Source of the DNA: Diphasiastrum complanatum
Lineage: Eukaryota > Streptophyta > Lycopodiopsida > Lycopodiales > Lycopodiaceae
Direction: 5' to 3'
Assembly: GCA_029204225.1 (NCBI GenBank)
Contig: CM055112.1
Coordinates: 44,790,632 to 44,854,631 of the forward strand
Length of the DNA stretch: 64,000 bases
Shown here: positions 34,155 through 47,109 of the stretch, piece by piece
Layout of the letters: the number at the start of each line of letters is the position of its first letter
Numbering within the stretch: position 1 is the first letter of the stretch
Notes under the pieces: model-generated
What the model was told of the DNA's origin: nothing
Databases searched by the model: none
The model's input: only the letters and a program-made list of their open reading frames with translations
Program-made: the position numbers and the translations under genes

Positions 34155-34945
34155 TGTTGGGGGTATTCCCAACACAACATGAGCAAAGGGATAAATTTAA
34201 TAATAAATGTGTTGCAAGGGCATGGCTTCCTGCACGTATAAGTCCATGGCCCAATGAGCACGCGAGCTACTTGTAAATAGAAATAATAGACTTGGACCCT
34301 TTGTAATCAAAATAAAACTTGAGGCCCAAAGTCATTTTAAAACTTAGAGTTTACTTTTTTAGAGTTGGGTCCACTTTTGGACTCACATGAATCTTGTCAA
34401 TTCTAATGTACCTCTTATGGACCCTTGGATCAAGTTGGGTCCAAGATGAATGGATAGGATCAATGTGAATATTAGCCAATAGGATTTTGGGGCAAGGGCC
34501 TTTTCCATTTATAAAAAGGCACCAGTTGTACTCTATTTTCATGCTTAATGAGAAGGAGAAAACTTTATCATTTTTGGAAGAGAAGCATTCTCATTTGCTA
34601 TTAAATACTTGCTATTGCTCTTGTTATTTTTCATTTGTTTTCAAGTTCATGCTTTTTGGTTTCATTGGTTTATGTTTCTCCCTTAGCAAGTACAATGAGC
34701 AAGTGAGCTAACCTCCCTCATCACACTCTCTCTCTATTTCTCTATTCCTCTACCCTCTTTGCTCCTTCTATCAATCTAACTCTCCCTCTCTCTCCCTCTC
34801 TTTCACTACAAATCATGTTGAATGCTAGTTTAGTGGAGTAGAGTTAGTAGGGGTAGTGTTGAAGGTGGTAGTGTTAGTGTAAGAAGTAGAGAACTATCTA
34901 GAAGTAGTTTTTACATAATTAGGTACCTATCCAGTGTTCTAACGC
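34155..34945 (+). repeat. LTR of another element type, probably solo or truncated
   Basis: Starts TGTTGGGGGTATTCCCAACA, a self-complementary LTR terminus, right at the end of the Copia leader. It contains a TATA box TTTATAAAAAGG at about 34508 and pyrimidine-rich sequence at 34725-34805. After about 34945, GCTTGGTGACAGCGTATTGG could be a primer site of another tRNA type, but the LTR end is unclear. Likely Gypsy type. Confidence 0.45.
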
Positions 34946-35023
34946 TTGGTGACAGCGTATTGGGAGAGTTCAGTGTCAGCGTATTGGGAAACCCTTGGTG
35001 ACAGGCGGGAGGGCTACTACGAC

Positions 35024-35716
35024 AGCAAATTCAACTTCTTTTGTGAAGTTAGGTGGATTTCCAGCATGTAATAAGGAAGTTAACTCAGCCTTTTTGTCCT
35101 AAAATGAAACCCTAATCTATTTCCTATAGTCATGCTTGGTAGATAGCTAGTTGGTCAATTTTCACCTTAAATCTAGGATTTAGGTCCTATAAACTAGGAA
35201 CCACTACCAAAATACAATGACCACCCCTATGGAATTGATCTAACCTATAGTAGGATAGGTTTCCCACGTGGCTCCATGGCCTCACATGTGTGGTGCCCAC
35301 TTATGTACGTAATTTTCATTATTCTACATGGTTTTTGATCAATCTAGATTTGCCAATTTTGGCAATTCTTCACACTCCTTCTCAAATTTAGCTTGATCTA
35401 TCTACAACTCTCTTTGCTTGATGAATCGATACTTTAGAAGTGTCTAAAAAATCCAGTTACAAACAAGATACTTTTGAGACTCCAATAGAGAAAATGATGT
35501 CCATGAAGGATCTTTCACCATCTCTTAAAGGATCTCTTACAAGATGTTCCACAAATGTGTCTATATACATGTAGCACACTTCAAAAACTATACATCATGC
35601 CAAGCCTTGGATTCCAAGGCATTTTGTGCACTTGAAGATACATCAATTAAACTATTAAGCGCATATATAATATTGCCAAAGACAACTTGCCTTGCTTGAT
35701 CCATATGATTGAGCCT
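35024..35716 (-). mobile_element. Truncated minus-strand copy of element B (3' end)
   Basis: 35024-35374 is the reverse complement of the start of the element B LTR (TGTGAAG at 35374), and 35375-35384 is its purine tract. 35385-35716 matches the 3' internal region, with the minus-strand frame 35588-35716 repeating the last codons of the element B frame (MDQARQVVFGNIIYALN, then AWHDV). So the protease/integrase-remnant frame occurs in at least two copies. Confidence 0.8.
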
Positions 35717-35844
35717 GTCAGAAATGGTGAACTCCTGTAACTTTGTCGCGACGCGAAGTCCTCGAATCAACAATATTCTTCATGTGATCACTGTCATAAA
35801 CTAGGCCATACAACCAACAAATGCTGATTTAATTCAGTAATACC

Positions 35845-38800
35845 TTGTATGCATGCAAGAAGAAGGGGCACTCTGCATACGATTCCAGATTCAACCCAAA
35901 AAGAAAGAACAAGGCTGAGAAGCCAAATGTTGCAGAGTCATCCAAGGATGCAGATAGAGGTGATGAAGCCTTCACAATACTTGATGAAGCTTCGACGAGC
36001 TACACTGAACATGACTACGATGTAGTCATTGATTCAGGAGCAACATCACACATCACCTACAACAAGAAAATCTTGTTCGACATCATAGAACTCAAAAATA
36101 ACAAAGCAGTGATTCTAGGTGATAGGAGCAGACACGATGTCAAAGGCATCGGGACTCTACAGTTGCAAACACTGTTAGGGCAAGCAGAGTTGCCAGGAGC
36201 ACTCTACGTGTCTTCACTGAGAAAAGATCTAGTATCAGTCTCCAAGATGGCAGATCTTGGAAGTTGAGTTTTGTTCGTTGGCAATACATGCCGCATGATC
36301 GAGAAAAATACAAACAAATTGCTAACGATTGGATGCAGAGAAGGAAATCTCTACCAAGCCAAGATAATCAACAACTCTGATAGCATATTAAATGCATCAA
36401 AGAATGAAGATCAGCTTTGGCACAGAGGAATGAGAATCCTGTATGACATGTGTAAGAAAAACATAGTCACAGATCTAAAGATATCAAGACCTGATATTGG
36501 GTTCTACGAAGCTTGTCAGAAAGGCAAACAACATCGGAATCCATTCACACATGAGGGAAGAAGAGCCAAACAAGTTCTTGAGCTCGTCCACTCAGATGTC
36601 TGTGAACCGATGAAAATTGATCCGCTCTCAAGATCGAGGTATTTTTTGACGTTCATAGATGACTACAGTCGGATGAATATGATCTACTACCTAAAGAAGA
36701 AATCTGAAGTGTTTGATTTCTTCAAGAAGTTCGTGGCATTTGTAGAGCGACAAACCTCAAAAAAGATACAGATCATCAGATCTGACAATGGAGGTGAGTA
36801 CAAGAGCAAAGAGTTTTCAAAATTTTGCCAAGAACAAGAGATCGAACATCAGTTCACTCTTGCATACACACCAGAATATAATGGTGTTGCAGAAAGAAGA
36901 AACATGATGCTAGTCAAATAAGTCAGATGCATGATGGCACAGGCTCAATTGCCAAGTCAATTCTGGACTGAGGCAATAACTGCAACTGTACATCTGCAAA
37001 ACAGATCAACAACGATAGCGCTGGAAAATAAAACACCGTATGAGATGTGGACAGGTAGAAAGCCTGATCTATCATACGTACATGTGTTTGCATGTGTAGC
37101 ATACAAGCACATTCCAAAAGGAAAAAGAAACAAGATCGATGATAAATCAGAGCAAACCATCATGGTCGGGTACTCGAACGGAACATAAGTGTACAGACTC
37201 TACAACCCAACCACAAAAAAGATTGTTTCGAGTAGAGATGTGAAGTTCGATGAGTCCACATTCCCTGGACTAAAAGATGAAAGAGGCCACGAGATCTTCA
37301 CACTACTGCCAATTCAAGAAACAGATCAAAGATAGGTGTTAAATCAGAATGCTGAGCCACAAACTCCAGAGCAGCAAGAAACAAAAGATCAACCGCACGA
37401 ACAAGAAATGTTTCAACAGCGAAGAAACGAACCCAAAAGGTCAACAAAACAAAGAAGACCTCCAGACTGTTACGCTGACAATCTTCAGTGGAGCGAAGAC
37501 ATGCAATTCGAATACTGCAGTTTCATTGAAGAGCCACCAACATATCAAGAAGCTGTCCAGAGTCCAAACGGAGAATTCTGGAAGCAGGCAATCTCAGAGG
37601 AGATCAAGTCGATGAGGCAAAACGAGGCATGGACACTGGAGCCACTACTAGAAAATAAAAAGATCGTCGACTGCAAATGGGTGTACAAAAAGAAAATGAA
37701 ATCAGATGACACCGTTGGCCATTACAAGGCAAGGCTTGTCACGAAGGGCTACACACAAAGATATGGTGTTGATTATTTCAACACATATTCGTCGATGGTC
37801 AAGATGACAAGCATACGACTACTCCTTGCATATGCCACACAACACAATTTGGAAATTCACTAGATTGATGTGGAGACAGCCTTTCTCCACAGAGATCTAG
37901 AAGAAGAAATCTTCATGAAGCAGCCTGAAGGATTTGAAGAGCCCAACAATTGACAATATGTCTGTCGGTTGCAGAGATACATTTATGGTCTAAAACAAGC
38001 ATCACGAGCTTGGTTCAAGAAGCTCAATAGTCTTTTGAAGTCTCTAGACTTCAATCCTACACAACAGATTATAATGTCTACATAAAAAGAGGAGAAGATT
38101 TTGTGATACTGATTATTTTCGTGGATGATTCCCTGATGATAGGAAATTCTTTGATGCTGATCAAGGACATGAAGAATCAGATTTCTGAAAATTATGAAAT
38201 CAGAGATCTAGGAGAAGCAACAAAATGCCTCAAGATGGAGATCAGAAGAGATTGAATAAAAGACAAAATACATTTGAGTCAATCAAGTATGCCAGAAAGG
38301 TGCTCAAGCAGTATCACATGATGGACTACAAAGAAAAGGCCACACTAATGATAGTTGGAGCCAAGCTGATAAAGCAGGATTGCCCAAAAACAGAAGAGGA
38401 AGAATAGAAGATGGAAGATATAGCCTTCCAAAACCTAATCGGTAGTCTGATGTACCTTACAATTTGTACCAGACTTGATCTAGTTTTCTCTATTTACGTC
38501 TTAATCCACTTCTCTTCCCATCCTGGCATGTCACATTGGCAAATGGCGAAACAAATCCTACAATATCTGAAAGGGACCCAAAATAAAAGATTAACCTACT
38601 GTGCAGAAAATGAAAGAAAAGAATTCGAGCTGCACTATTATAGTAATGCAAGCTGGGCAAGTTGCAAAGATGACAACTCTTCCATAACTGGAGGATGTAC
38701 CATAGCATGTGGAGCTACAATCAACTGGATATGCAAAAAGCAAACCTTGGTAGCTCAATCTTCTTGCGAAGCTGAATACGTCGCAGTTTCAAAGGTGGCG

Positions 38801-39110
38801 AACGAGGTAGTGTGGTTGCAGATGATGTTGGAGGCAATCGGGATACCACAATGAGGACCATGCACTATGATGATGAACTCTCAAAGTGCCATTTATCTGT
38901 CCCAAGATCTAGTTTTCCATTCAAAGACAAAACACATACCTCTGAAGTAACATTACATTCGAGATTTGATCTCGAAAGGAGAGCTCCAGGTCCAGTACAT
39001 AAAATCTGGAGACATGATTGCAGGTCTACTCACGAAGCCGCTCGACAAGCCACTCTTCGCAAAGCAAAGAAAGACAATTGGATTACACATGCAAAACTGC
39101 AAGGTTCAAA
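35845..39110 (+). pseudogene. Decayed gag-pol of Copia element C
   Basis: Degenerate zinc knuckle at 35848 (ACKKKGHSAYDS, last Cys lost), protease VIDSGATSH at about 36030, integrase with ELVHSDVCE (about 36590), IRSDNGGEY (about 36778) and GVAERRN (about 36886). A TAA follows at 36919-36921. RT has KWVYKKKMK (about 37676) and IDVETAFLH (after a TAG at 37861-37863), then FVDDSLMIG (about 38120). RNase H has NASWASCKDD and SSCEAEYVAV (about 38760). At least five stops or frameshifts break it. Confidence 0.85.
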
Positions 39111-39116
39111 AGGGAG

Positions 39117-39590
39117 TGTCATGAACTCCTGCAACTTTGCCATGACATGAAAACAAAGTGAAGGTTGAATGGCGAACAATTCACAAAAGTCAATGGACCT
39201 CAAAAACCTAAGACACGAAGCGAAGTGAAACTCGAAGGTTGAATGATTCGCGAAAGTCAAACATGCCTCCAGGACCAAAAAGACAAAGACACGACATGAA
39301 ACAAAAGAAACAAAAGAAAATCTTTTGCGCTGCCAACTGGCAGCTCAACGGGCATGGATTCTTAAACTTAATGCCCAGTTGAAACAACTAGCAGTAATAG
39401 AGAGTAACTGATTAGTTGATTAGCGTTATCTACTCTTGTGATTCTCTATTTAGCTATCTTGTAAACTCCACACAATGGAGATATAAACTATTTTTTTCTA
39501 GATCAAAACACACACGGAGAATATGCGTGAGTAGAGCATAAAAGAAAAAGACTAGAAACAAAATAGTTGTGCATGAAAGTCGACCTGGTT
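39117..39590 (+). repeat. 3' LTR of element C (right end unclear)
   Basis: Begins TGTCATGAACTCC directly after the purine tract. It contains AGATATAAACTA at about 39479, a probable TATA box, and runs to about 39590, where it meets the next repeat. No second LTR copy is available to fix the end. Confidence 0.6.
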
Positions 39591-39603
39591 CTTTTCGGCC
39601 TAC

Positions 39604-39991
39604 TCATGCTGGATTGCCACCTGCAAGTCTTGCTAGAGATGTGTAAGCTCCGCTCGCAACCTGGTATTGCTGCTTGCCAATTCCACTACACCATCGTCCA
39701 AAGTTGATTTGGCCGTTACCAATCTTGGAGGACAGTTCCCAAGGTCTGGTAGGCCGTGGTAACATCTGTTGGCCCATCGGCCGATGTGATGCTGCTTGTT
39801 GGTGGGCCTTGTTGAGTGTTTCCCCAGGTAGTACACCATCATCATCGTCATCTTCTATTATAATTTCTTGCATCATCACGTTGTCTGGTGCAGTGGGATC
39901 AGCACACTGAGGTGAGGCGATGTACTCCATTGGCATGAATGCATCATCATCCAATGGTTTGTCGGACTCGTCATTCGGAATAGATGGAGGT
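39604..39991 (-). pseudogene. Acidic/coiled-coil ORF of the unclassified repeat (copy 2)
   Basis: The minus-strand frame starting near 39991 (PNDESDKPLDDD) repeats the 905-1188 protein, with EIIIEDDDDDG, then frameshifts near 39825. In the other frame the protein continues to DDGVVELASSNTRLRAELTH, a likely short coiled coil, and stops at about 39633. This copy shows the part of the ORF that the Copia insertion removed at 1188. Confidence 0.35.
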
Positions 39992-40829
39992 GTGTAGAGG
40001 GAGCGTGTTGGAGGTTTGCGGATCCCAAGACAATCCTAGCCCTAATTAATAAGTGAGAGGGATTTGGCACTCTGCGTTTGTAAGTCTACCAACCTGATGA
40101 TCACATAGATATTTCATTAATTAGAAAGTTAATAAAAGGACTTTAGGTCTTTTTGTGGGATTTCTAATGTCGTAGCGCCTAAAAGTCAAGTTAGTGAATA
40201 AAATAGGAATCCCCACCAAAATTCAATATCAAATTGGGTTCCTTCAATTAATGAATGGGTTCCCACTCCTTTTTAAATTTGAATAGTTAGGGAGGTAGAA
40301 ATTGGCCAATAGGAATTGAGGCCAAGACCCTCCAATCCACTAGATAAGTGGTAGTTTCAAATCATTGTACATGTTCTCTTCATTTCAATACAAGCAGGTT
40401 GGCCCTCTTATGGAATGGATCAGGAATGTCCTTGCTCTCTATCTCTCTTCTTCCATCTCTCATGCTTCTTTTGTATTTGCTAATTGTTGGATTTGATGTT
40501 TATTGGGATTGAATGTTCTTATGCTTTTTGTGAGAGAGAAGAGGAAAGAGAAGGGTGAGTTTCTATCATTGTGGATTAGGGTTAATGGATGTAGTGTTAA
40601 TGTTTAATGGATCTTAGTGTTAGTATGTATATGCTGGATTTTGGAATATGCTATCGCTCTCATGGGAACGAACCTCTATAGTGCACAGATAGCTGGTCTC
40701 GGACAAGCTTATCATCGAATGCTTGGCTGGCTATTAAAGCTCCTTACGGTTAGAAATGCTTGGGTATCTATCATGGGTGTGGTGAGGTGGCGTTAATCCA
40801 AAGAACAATGGTTGATGATGACGTGGAGG
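39675..40829 (+). repeat. Inverted-repeat arm, copy 2 of 1-1188
   Basis: Reverse complement of 1-1188. The LTR-like start TGTTGGAGG is at 40006, following TAGAGGGAGCG. The LTR-like sequence runs toward 40700 with no recognised end. It contains TTAATGGATGTAGTGTTAAT-type short repeats near 40585. Confidence 0.6.
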
Positions 40830-42276
40830 TGGTAATGGCGAGAATGGAGGAATGCTGTTAGTGGTGGTGGTGGATGTGGGAGTGATGGGTGGATGAGTGG
40901 CTTGGGTGGTGGTGACGTTAGCTAGTGGATCTAAGTTCCTCCTGACTGATCTGCTTTGCTGTCGTCATCATTATCTAACTCGATTAGGTCCACAACATCA
41001 AAGTATGTGGATGTGTCCATGAGGACGTGGACTTGTTGGGCCTGTTCCTGCTAGGGACTATTGTTGTGTCCTTGGGAATGATATTTTCATCTCCTTCCCC
41101 TCCCAAAATTTGTGCCGATGGTGAAGTTGGCAGTGTTGGAGTTGTAAGTAGTATGGGGGGAGTTGTGACCGAAGCTTGTTGGGGTCGTGCTGGTGAACCT
41201 TTTTGCATCGCCGGCGCCTAAGGGTCCACATCACCGACGTGTGGCTCGTCGCTATGCCATTTGGTCAGTTTGACGACAACTATGCCTTGAGTTTCATGTG
41301 TGGCTTGTCTTTGCCTTTGGTTACCATTTGGGGATGGATTTTGAGTTGGCTTTCCGGTTGGTTGAGATTCCAGTTTTCTTAAAGTCTGAAAGGTTAAGCT
41401 TGTTATGTTTCTAAGTTGGACTGATTGCCACTCTTGTCTGGATCATTGCAGCCATATTGTGTTGTCTAAAAAATCACTACTTAGATATCAGTAGTGACAA
41501 CCTGTAGGCTCTGACACCATGTCGCAAACAATTTCGTTTCGTTGTCGCGAACGATTTTGTTTCTTTTGAGTTTAATGGTGCTCCTTTGGTGTGCGTGATG
41601 GTGAGTGATGACACTGGAGAAGTTGATGGCGTTATAAAGCACGGATGGACTGGATGATACAGCCCCAGAAATGGCCATGGGAGCAGAAAAATTGACACAA
41701 ATTGGTCGCCAGAAGTCTTTAAAAGCTTGCACATCACTGAGGTGCAAATGACTTCGTGTTTTGGTTCTTTATAGCCATTTGGGTGTGTTTCGGCTCGGTC
41801 GAGATTTTTGGAGGAACCGGCTCGTGGACTAGAATGACGTTGTAGGACTCGGCCCGGTCGAGATCTTGTGTAGCAGGCCCGGTTGAGGCGCCAACCAGAG
41901 GACTCGATCGAGATGCCAACCAGAGGTCTCAATCGAGATGCCAACTCAAGGACTCGGTCGAGATGCCAACCAGAGAACTCGGTTGAGATGCCAACTAGAG
42001 GATTCGGTCGAGATGCCAACTTGAGGACTCGGTCGAGATGCCAACTAGAGGACTCGGTCGAGATGCCAACTTGAGGACTCGGTCGAAATATGATTGAGTG
42101 ACTCGGTCAAAATTTGATGTAAGTGCTTTGTTGAATACTCTATTTCAGTGATATTGTTAGAGACCTACATGAAGTAAAATTTGACATTGTCGAAATAGGT
42201 CGGAGTTCTCAATGGAATATGCTATCTCAATTACCAGATTTGTGCTATGGGTGCACTCTTGTAGACATTCCCCACA
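40830..42276 (-). mobile_element. Minus-strand element: leader/gag debris, PBS and LTR
   Basis: GGCTCTGACACCA at 41507-41519 is the complement of a Copia-type primer site with one change. The minus-strand LTR therefore runs from 41520 upward and the internal region lies at 40830-41506. The internal part is GC-richer than its surroundings and has only broken frames. The LTR contains a 25-bp minisatellite and a CACACGTGTG near its far end (42271-42280). The distal boundary is uncertain. Confidence 0.55.
41898..42097 (+). repeat. 25-bp minisatellite, about 8 copies, inside an LTR
   Basis: Units begin at 41898, 41923, 41948, 41973, 41998, 42023, 42048 and 42073; consensus GAGGACTCGGTCGAGATGCC plus 5 bases. 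Partial units flank it (CGGCTCGGTCGAGA near 41790, CGGCCCGGTCGAGA near 41855). Because 25 is not a multiple of 3, open frames across it rotate through three peptides and are not genes. Confidence 0.9.
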
Positions 42277-43031
42277 CGTGTGAATTCTAAAATTTTTGAC
42301 ACTACTAACAAAGTGCACAGTTTAATTGACAAAGGTTGAACAGTAAATTTAAAACTGAGAAACAAACTCGAACTCAAAAGTATCTCAAAACTCGAAAGAT
42401 TCGCAAATACTATCTTGTCGCGAAATATTTTCATTCTTGTTCAATCTTGAACTCGAAAGATTCGCAAACAATATCTTCTCGTGAAATATTTTTTGATTCT
42501 TGTTCAAACTCAAACTCAAAAGATTCACGAAATTGTCCCAAAACTGTCGCCTGTCGCAAAACTGTGGATTGTCACAAAACTGTCGCGAACAAAAGTCATT
42601 GGAGTCTAGATACAAAATGTTTGTTGAATATCAACCGTCATAACGGTTAGATCTACTGTTATAGAATTAAAAGGCCAAAAGACTTGTCCTGTAACAATAT
42701 AAATACATGTGCATTAATCCTTATAAACACAACAGAAAAACAAGATAGCAAGAGATATATATTGAATGTTCAAAATCAAAATTATAAAAACTCATTTTTG
42801 ATCAAAGTTTCTCAACAGATGATTTTATCAATTAATCTGAATGTCTAAAATTATCTATAATACTCATGCAATATATCTCTTAATTTTTCATGTTGTAATT
42901 CAATCAAAGTAAAAACTGCTCTATTAGTACATAGACCAGAATCAGATCCGATTGAAGACACTAATATTAGTTTAATTTATTCAAACTTTCATCGTGTTCT
43001 CTAAGGAAGAATTCGTAACATTTTTCCTACA
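42277..43031 (+). repeat. 5' LTR of Copia element D (start uncertain)
   Basis: The end CCTACA at 43031 is fixed by the primer-like site that follows. It contains TATAAATA at 42698-42705 and a 61-63 bp tandem unit (starts 42390, 42451, 42514; ACTCGAAAGATTCGC...). The start is a guess at TGTGAATTC, since the 3' LTR is missing. Confidence 0.5.
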
Positions 43032-43032
43032 A

Positions 43033-43045
43033 TGGTATCAAAACC
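43033..43045 (+). other. Primer binding site of element D, variant
   Basis: TGGTATCAAAACC, two bases different from the usual site, followed by GATACCG. Confidence 0.7.
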
Positions 43046-43163
43046 GATACCGTGGTATCCTCATGCCTTCTTCACACATCCATCAGCAGCCGTATCTGGA
43101 GCTTATTCAGAAGATTAGAAGATGTTGTTGATCAACAATATTTAGTCTAAGATCAGTACGATC

Positions 43164-46100
43164 TTGGATACAGAAGGTTCAAATTGTTTGATCTGGAAAT
43201 TAAAGACTTCACTCATACTGAAAGACGAAGGTCTTTGGCAATGGGTAGAACCAATAGAAGAGAAGCCAATTACTCCTAGCAAAGAACTTCAAGAATGGAG
43301 TTTGAGAAATGACAGAGCTATAGCAATTATTGCGTCTTCAGTGCATGACAACATAGTGCTAGATCTTACATCAATTTCGAACGTGAAAGAATTATGGGAA
43401 GAATTGCAAACCAAGAATGAGACTAGATCTCATAATCAAATCATGTTCTTGGAAGACCAATTAACTTACCTACAATGGGACGGCAAAGACCTGACCACAT
43501 TTGTATAAAAGATAAAGAATCTGTTTATTTCTTTGCCATATTTTGGCACGAAAAATACAATCTCAAAGGAAAAACAACTTAGCTATTTTCTTCAAGCCCT
43601 ACCCAGGTCATTCCACACAACTTGAACTTTACTGGCTAAAGATTTGACAATGTAATAGATGGAGTCAAAGAGGAAGTAGAAGTTCGTGAATGCTATGAAG
43701 ATAATGGTGATTTCAAAAATACTATATTTACTCAGAAAAATAAATCTTCAAAGAAGTCTAAGTTTAAGAGGGAGTCATCTAAAAAGAATGGAAACAAATC
43801 CAAGACAAATGATCAACAATATGAAAAACAACAGAAAAATTCTGGAAGATTTGAAACAGATGCAAAAGATTATGTCATACAGAAGAAATTTTCTGACTAA
43901 ATTGAAAGATTGATTGCATTCATTGTCATAAATGAGGTCATGCAGCATTAGACTGTTATCAAAATCTCAAGAAGGAGCAGAATCGAAGCGAACCTTCATA
44001 TTCAAATTTTGTCGAAGACAAAGCAGAATTCTCTAGAGCAGTAGAAGACAGGACGACAAGAAACTCAATAGCATATGTTTGTGCTGATCTATGTTGTTCA
44101 TCAAATTCAAAAATTCAAGAAGCAGTACTTGATTCGGGAGCCACCACATTTTGTTTTCTCGAAACAAATTTTATCTGACTATAAGAAGACAAATTATTTG
44201 AGATTCATTATACTTGGAGACGGTTCTAAGCATGTAGTTGATGGAACTGGTGTACTGTGGTTAAACACGTTCAGGGTGACAAGAAACTGGAGAAAGTTCT
44301 CTATGTCCCTACTCTTGATAAAGATCTTTTATTCGTAGCAAAGATAGTCGATACAAGAATGTCAATAACCTTCACAAGGAACTCTTGTAAATTGTTCGAA
44401 GAAGATTTTGATAACCTAGTTGCTAAAGGCAATAGAGAAAAAAATTTGTATCACTTGGACATTTGAATTCGAATCGAACAAGCGAATCAAACTCAAGAAT
44501 CAACAGATATTCTGTGGCACAAAAGACTATGTCACATGAACATGAAAGCCTTGTACCAAGCCAACAAGAGTGAGAATTGAAGGAGTCAAAATCAAGAGTG
44601 GAGATATTCAAACTACCTGCAAATCCTGTCTTAAAGACAAAATGACCAGAACACCTTTCAGTAAAGATGTTTATAAAGCAACCAAGGACTGAAAATTGTG
44701 CATTCAGATATTTGTGGATCGTTTGGAGTATTGTCTTTAAGTGATGCAAAATACTTCATAATGTTTATTGACGAATTCAAAATCAAAGACTTTCAAGAAA
44801 TTCGTTGAGTATACGAATTGGGCTGAGAAGCTGACAGGCAATAAGATAAAAGAAATTCGTACAGATCGTGGAGGTGAGAACATTTCCAATAAATTCAAAG
44901 CTTACTGTACTGATCGAGGTATTATGCATACAAATATTGCATCATACACACCTCATCACAATGGAATTGCTGAACGAAGGAATCGTACACTTATGGAAGC
45001 TGCTAGGTGTATGATGACTCATGCGAAAGCATCAAAACAGTTGTGGAAAGAAGAAGTGGCTACATCGAATTATCTTCAGAGATTTCTAAAATCTCGAATA
45101 TCGGATAAAACTCATGAAATATGGTGGAAGTCGAAGCCAAATCTTGCACATGTTTGGACATTCGGATGTGCAGTTTACATGCACATACCAGACAAATTGA
45201 GAAAGAAACTCAATGGAAAGACAAAACAAGGTTTTCTGATAGGATTTGAATTACATTCATCATATTATCGAGCCTATATACCCAAAACTGACAGAATATA
45301 AGTTGTTTGAGATGTCAAATTCGATGAGTCAAAGTACATAGCAGGTAGTGACTTGGTCGGCTATAAAATTCTCAAAAATTATTATGAGTTACCAATGACA
45401 GAAATACAACAAGCAGACAATGAACAAGAATTACCAGATTCAGAGGGAGTTCAAGATCGAGTACCTGATAGACTCGAATCACCAGTTCGAATTCTAGCAA
45501 ACAAGGTCGAACCCGAAAATGGAGAATCAAATTCGAAACCTGTACAGACTGTGAGAAGATCTGATAGACAAAGAAAACCAGTAGTTAGATTTGATTAGGA
45601 TGTTTCAACTAATATAGCCATTGAATTTTGTGGTTTCACAAACAAACCTCAAACATTCAAGGAAGCTATTGATGGACCAAATAAAGATCACTGGATTCAA
45701 GCAATGGAGGACGAAATGTCATCCATGTATAAGAACAATGTATGGACACTTGCACCAATACCTAATGGAAGAAAACCAGTCAAATGCAAGTGGATCTACA
45801 ACATCAAAACATGTCCTGATGAACATAACATCATATACAAAACAAGGTTGATTGCGTTTTTTACACTACACTGATACTTTCTCATCGGTAGTCAAACACA
45901 CATCAATTCGCTTGTTATTTGCTTATGCAGTGGCTCATGATCTCAAAATCCATATTATGGATGACAAAACTACTTTCTTGCATGTAGAATTAGAAGAAGA
46001 TTTATTCATGGACCAACCACTTGGTTTTATAAGCCAAGAATATCTAAAATTCGGATGTCACATGAATAAAAGCATCTATGGTCTGAAACAAGCAGCCAGA

Positions 46101-46646
46101 CAATGGTGTAGAAAGACTACGTTCTTTAGGCTTCGAACCTTTATCAAACATGTCAAAGATGAAATTATCATTCTAGCTGTTTATGTTGACGACACGCTTA
46201 TTCTAGCAGATTGTTCACAGACTCTCGAGGAAGAGAAGCAAATAGCCAATACACTCTATCGAAGCCTGATTGGATCATTGTTGTATCTTGCAGACAACAC
46301 CAGACCTGATATAGCATTTGCATTATACAGGCTGATTCAATTTAATCAAAACCTAGGATCATTGCATTGGAAGTTATCAAAGAGAATAGTACAATATCTC
46401 CAGGGAATGAAAGACTATGGACTGTGTTATTCGAAGGAAGCTGGATTTTGGATCGAATCTTACAGTGACGCAAGCTGGGCATCCATGAAGGATGATAGCA
46501 AAAGTATTTCAGGAGGTTGTACTCTAGCATCTGGCGCAGCCATACTTTGGATAAGCAAGAAGCAAACAACAATAGCTCAATCTTCCTGTGAGGCCGAATA
46601 TGTAGCAACAACTAAGATGGCAAACGATCTGATATGGATCAAATAA
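43164..46646 (+). pseudogene. Decayed gag-pol of Copia element D
   Basis: Gag frame from about 43164 (DTEGSNCLIWKLKTSLIL) to 43508. A zinc knuckle near 43915 (CIHCHK, stop, GHAALDC) has an in-frame TGA. Protease VLDSGAT is near 44127. Integrase has RTDRGGEN (about 44865) and GIAERRN (about 44965). RT N-terminus (KCKWIYNIK) is near 45785; a frameshift near 45850 leads into a 264-codon frame (45852-46646) with motif A altered (MDDKTTFL in place of the usual LDVxxAFL), YVDD at about 46185, and RNase H (DASWASMKDD, SSCEAEYVAT). It ends at 46646 and the 3' LTR is lost. Confidence 0.87.
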
Positions 46647-46727
46647 ATGCTGGAAGGATTTGATAATATTTTTGTGTGAAATGCAAGAAATGTTACAATT
46701 AGCATGTGAAATATTCTAAGTGCCTAG

Positions 46728-47109
46728 GATCATGTAAGACATTTTGCTAACCTGAAAAGATTGCCTCGGGAGTTTCAAGTTGCGGATTGGGTGTATCTTA
46801 GAATTCCGAAGGATTCTAAGGTAATGTGCATTGGGCAGCATTACAATTTGTTTGCTTGTTATAGTGGACCATAGGAAATCTTGAAAAAGATTGGATCTTT
46901 AGCTTACTAGTATGTGTTACTAGAGGGAATCAAGACTCATCCCATATTCCATGTTAGTCGTCTAGAGATGAGTTTACATGTGAGGGACAATCTTGGTCCT
47001 GGTAAAAGTCTAGATTCATTTGAAGACTTATCTGAAATGATTTCTTTAGAGCTTATTCTTGATACAAGATCCAAGCGATTGCGTAATCGGGAGGTTATCG
47101 AGCATCTAT
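46728..47109 (+). pseudogene. Ty3/Gypsy integrase C-terminal fragment
   Basis: Frame reads LPREFQVADWVYLRIPKD (about 46761), GPxEILKKIGSLAY with a stop, then the 46914 frame GIKTHPIFHVSRLEMSL and SLELILDTRSKRLRNREV (about 47040). This is the GPY/F-type C-terminal region of Gypsy integrases. The catalytic core is missing; the fragment replaces the lost 3' end of element D. Confidence 0.75.

Larger units (their letters stand above)
35717..39590 (+). mobile_element. Copia element C remnant, another lineage
   Basis: 5' LTR and gag are mostly lost: about 45 bp at 35717 resembles the 3' LTR start (GAACTCCTGTAACTTTG). Zinc knuckle, protease, integrase, RT and RNase H fragments follow, then the tract AAAAGGGAG and a 3' LTR from 39117 (TGTCATGAACTCC). 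The protein differs clearly from the A/B/E group. Multiple stops; dead. Confidence 0.8.

Noticed and set aside
34945-35023. Primer site of a Gypsy element after the 34155 LTR
   Set aside because: GGTGACAGCGTATTGGGA occurs in several degenerate copies over 70 bp and the LTR end is not defined, so no site is called.
40984-41221. Overlapping Pro/Thr-rich and Gly-rich frames on both strands
   Set aside because: Shadow frames in GC-richer debris of a minus-strand element; no motif and no continuity with flanking frames.
41883-42097. CRISPR-like or coding array at the 25-bp repeats
   Set aside because: Units are contiguous with no spacers, and 25 bp is not a codon multiple, so it is a minisatellite.
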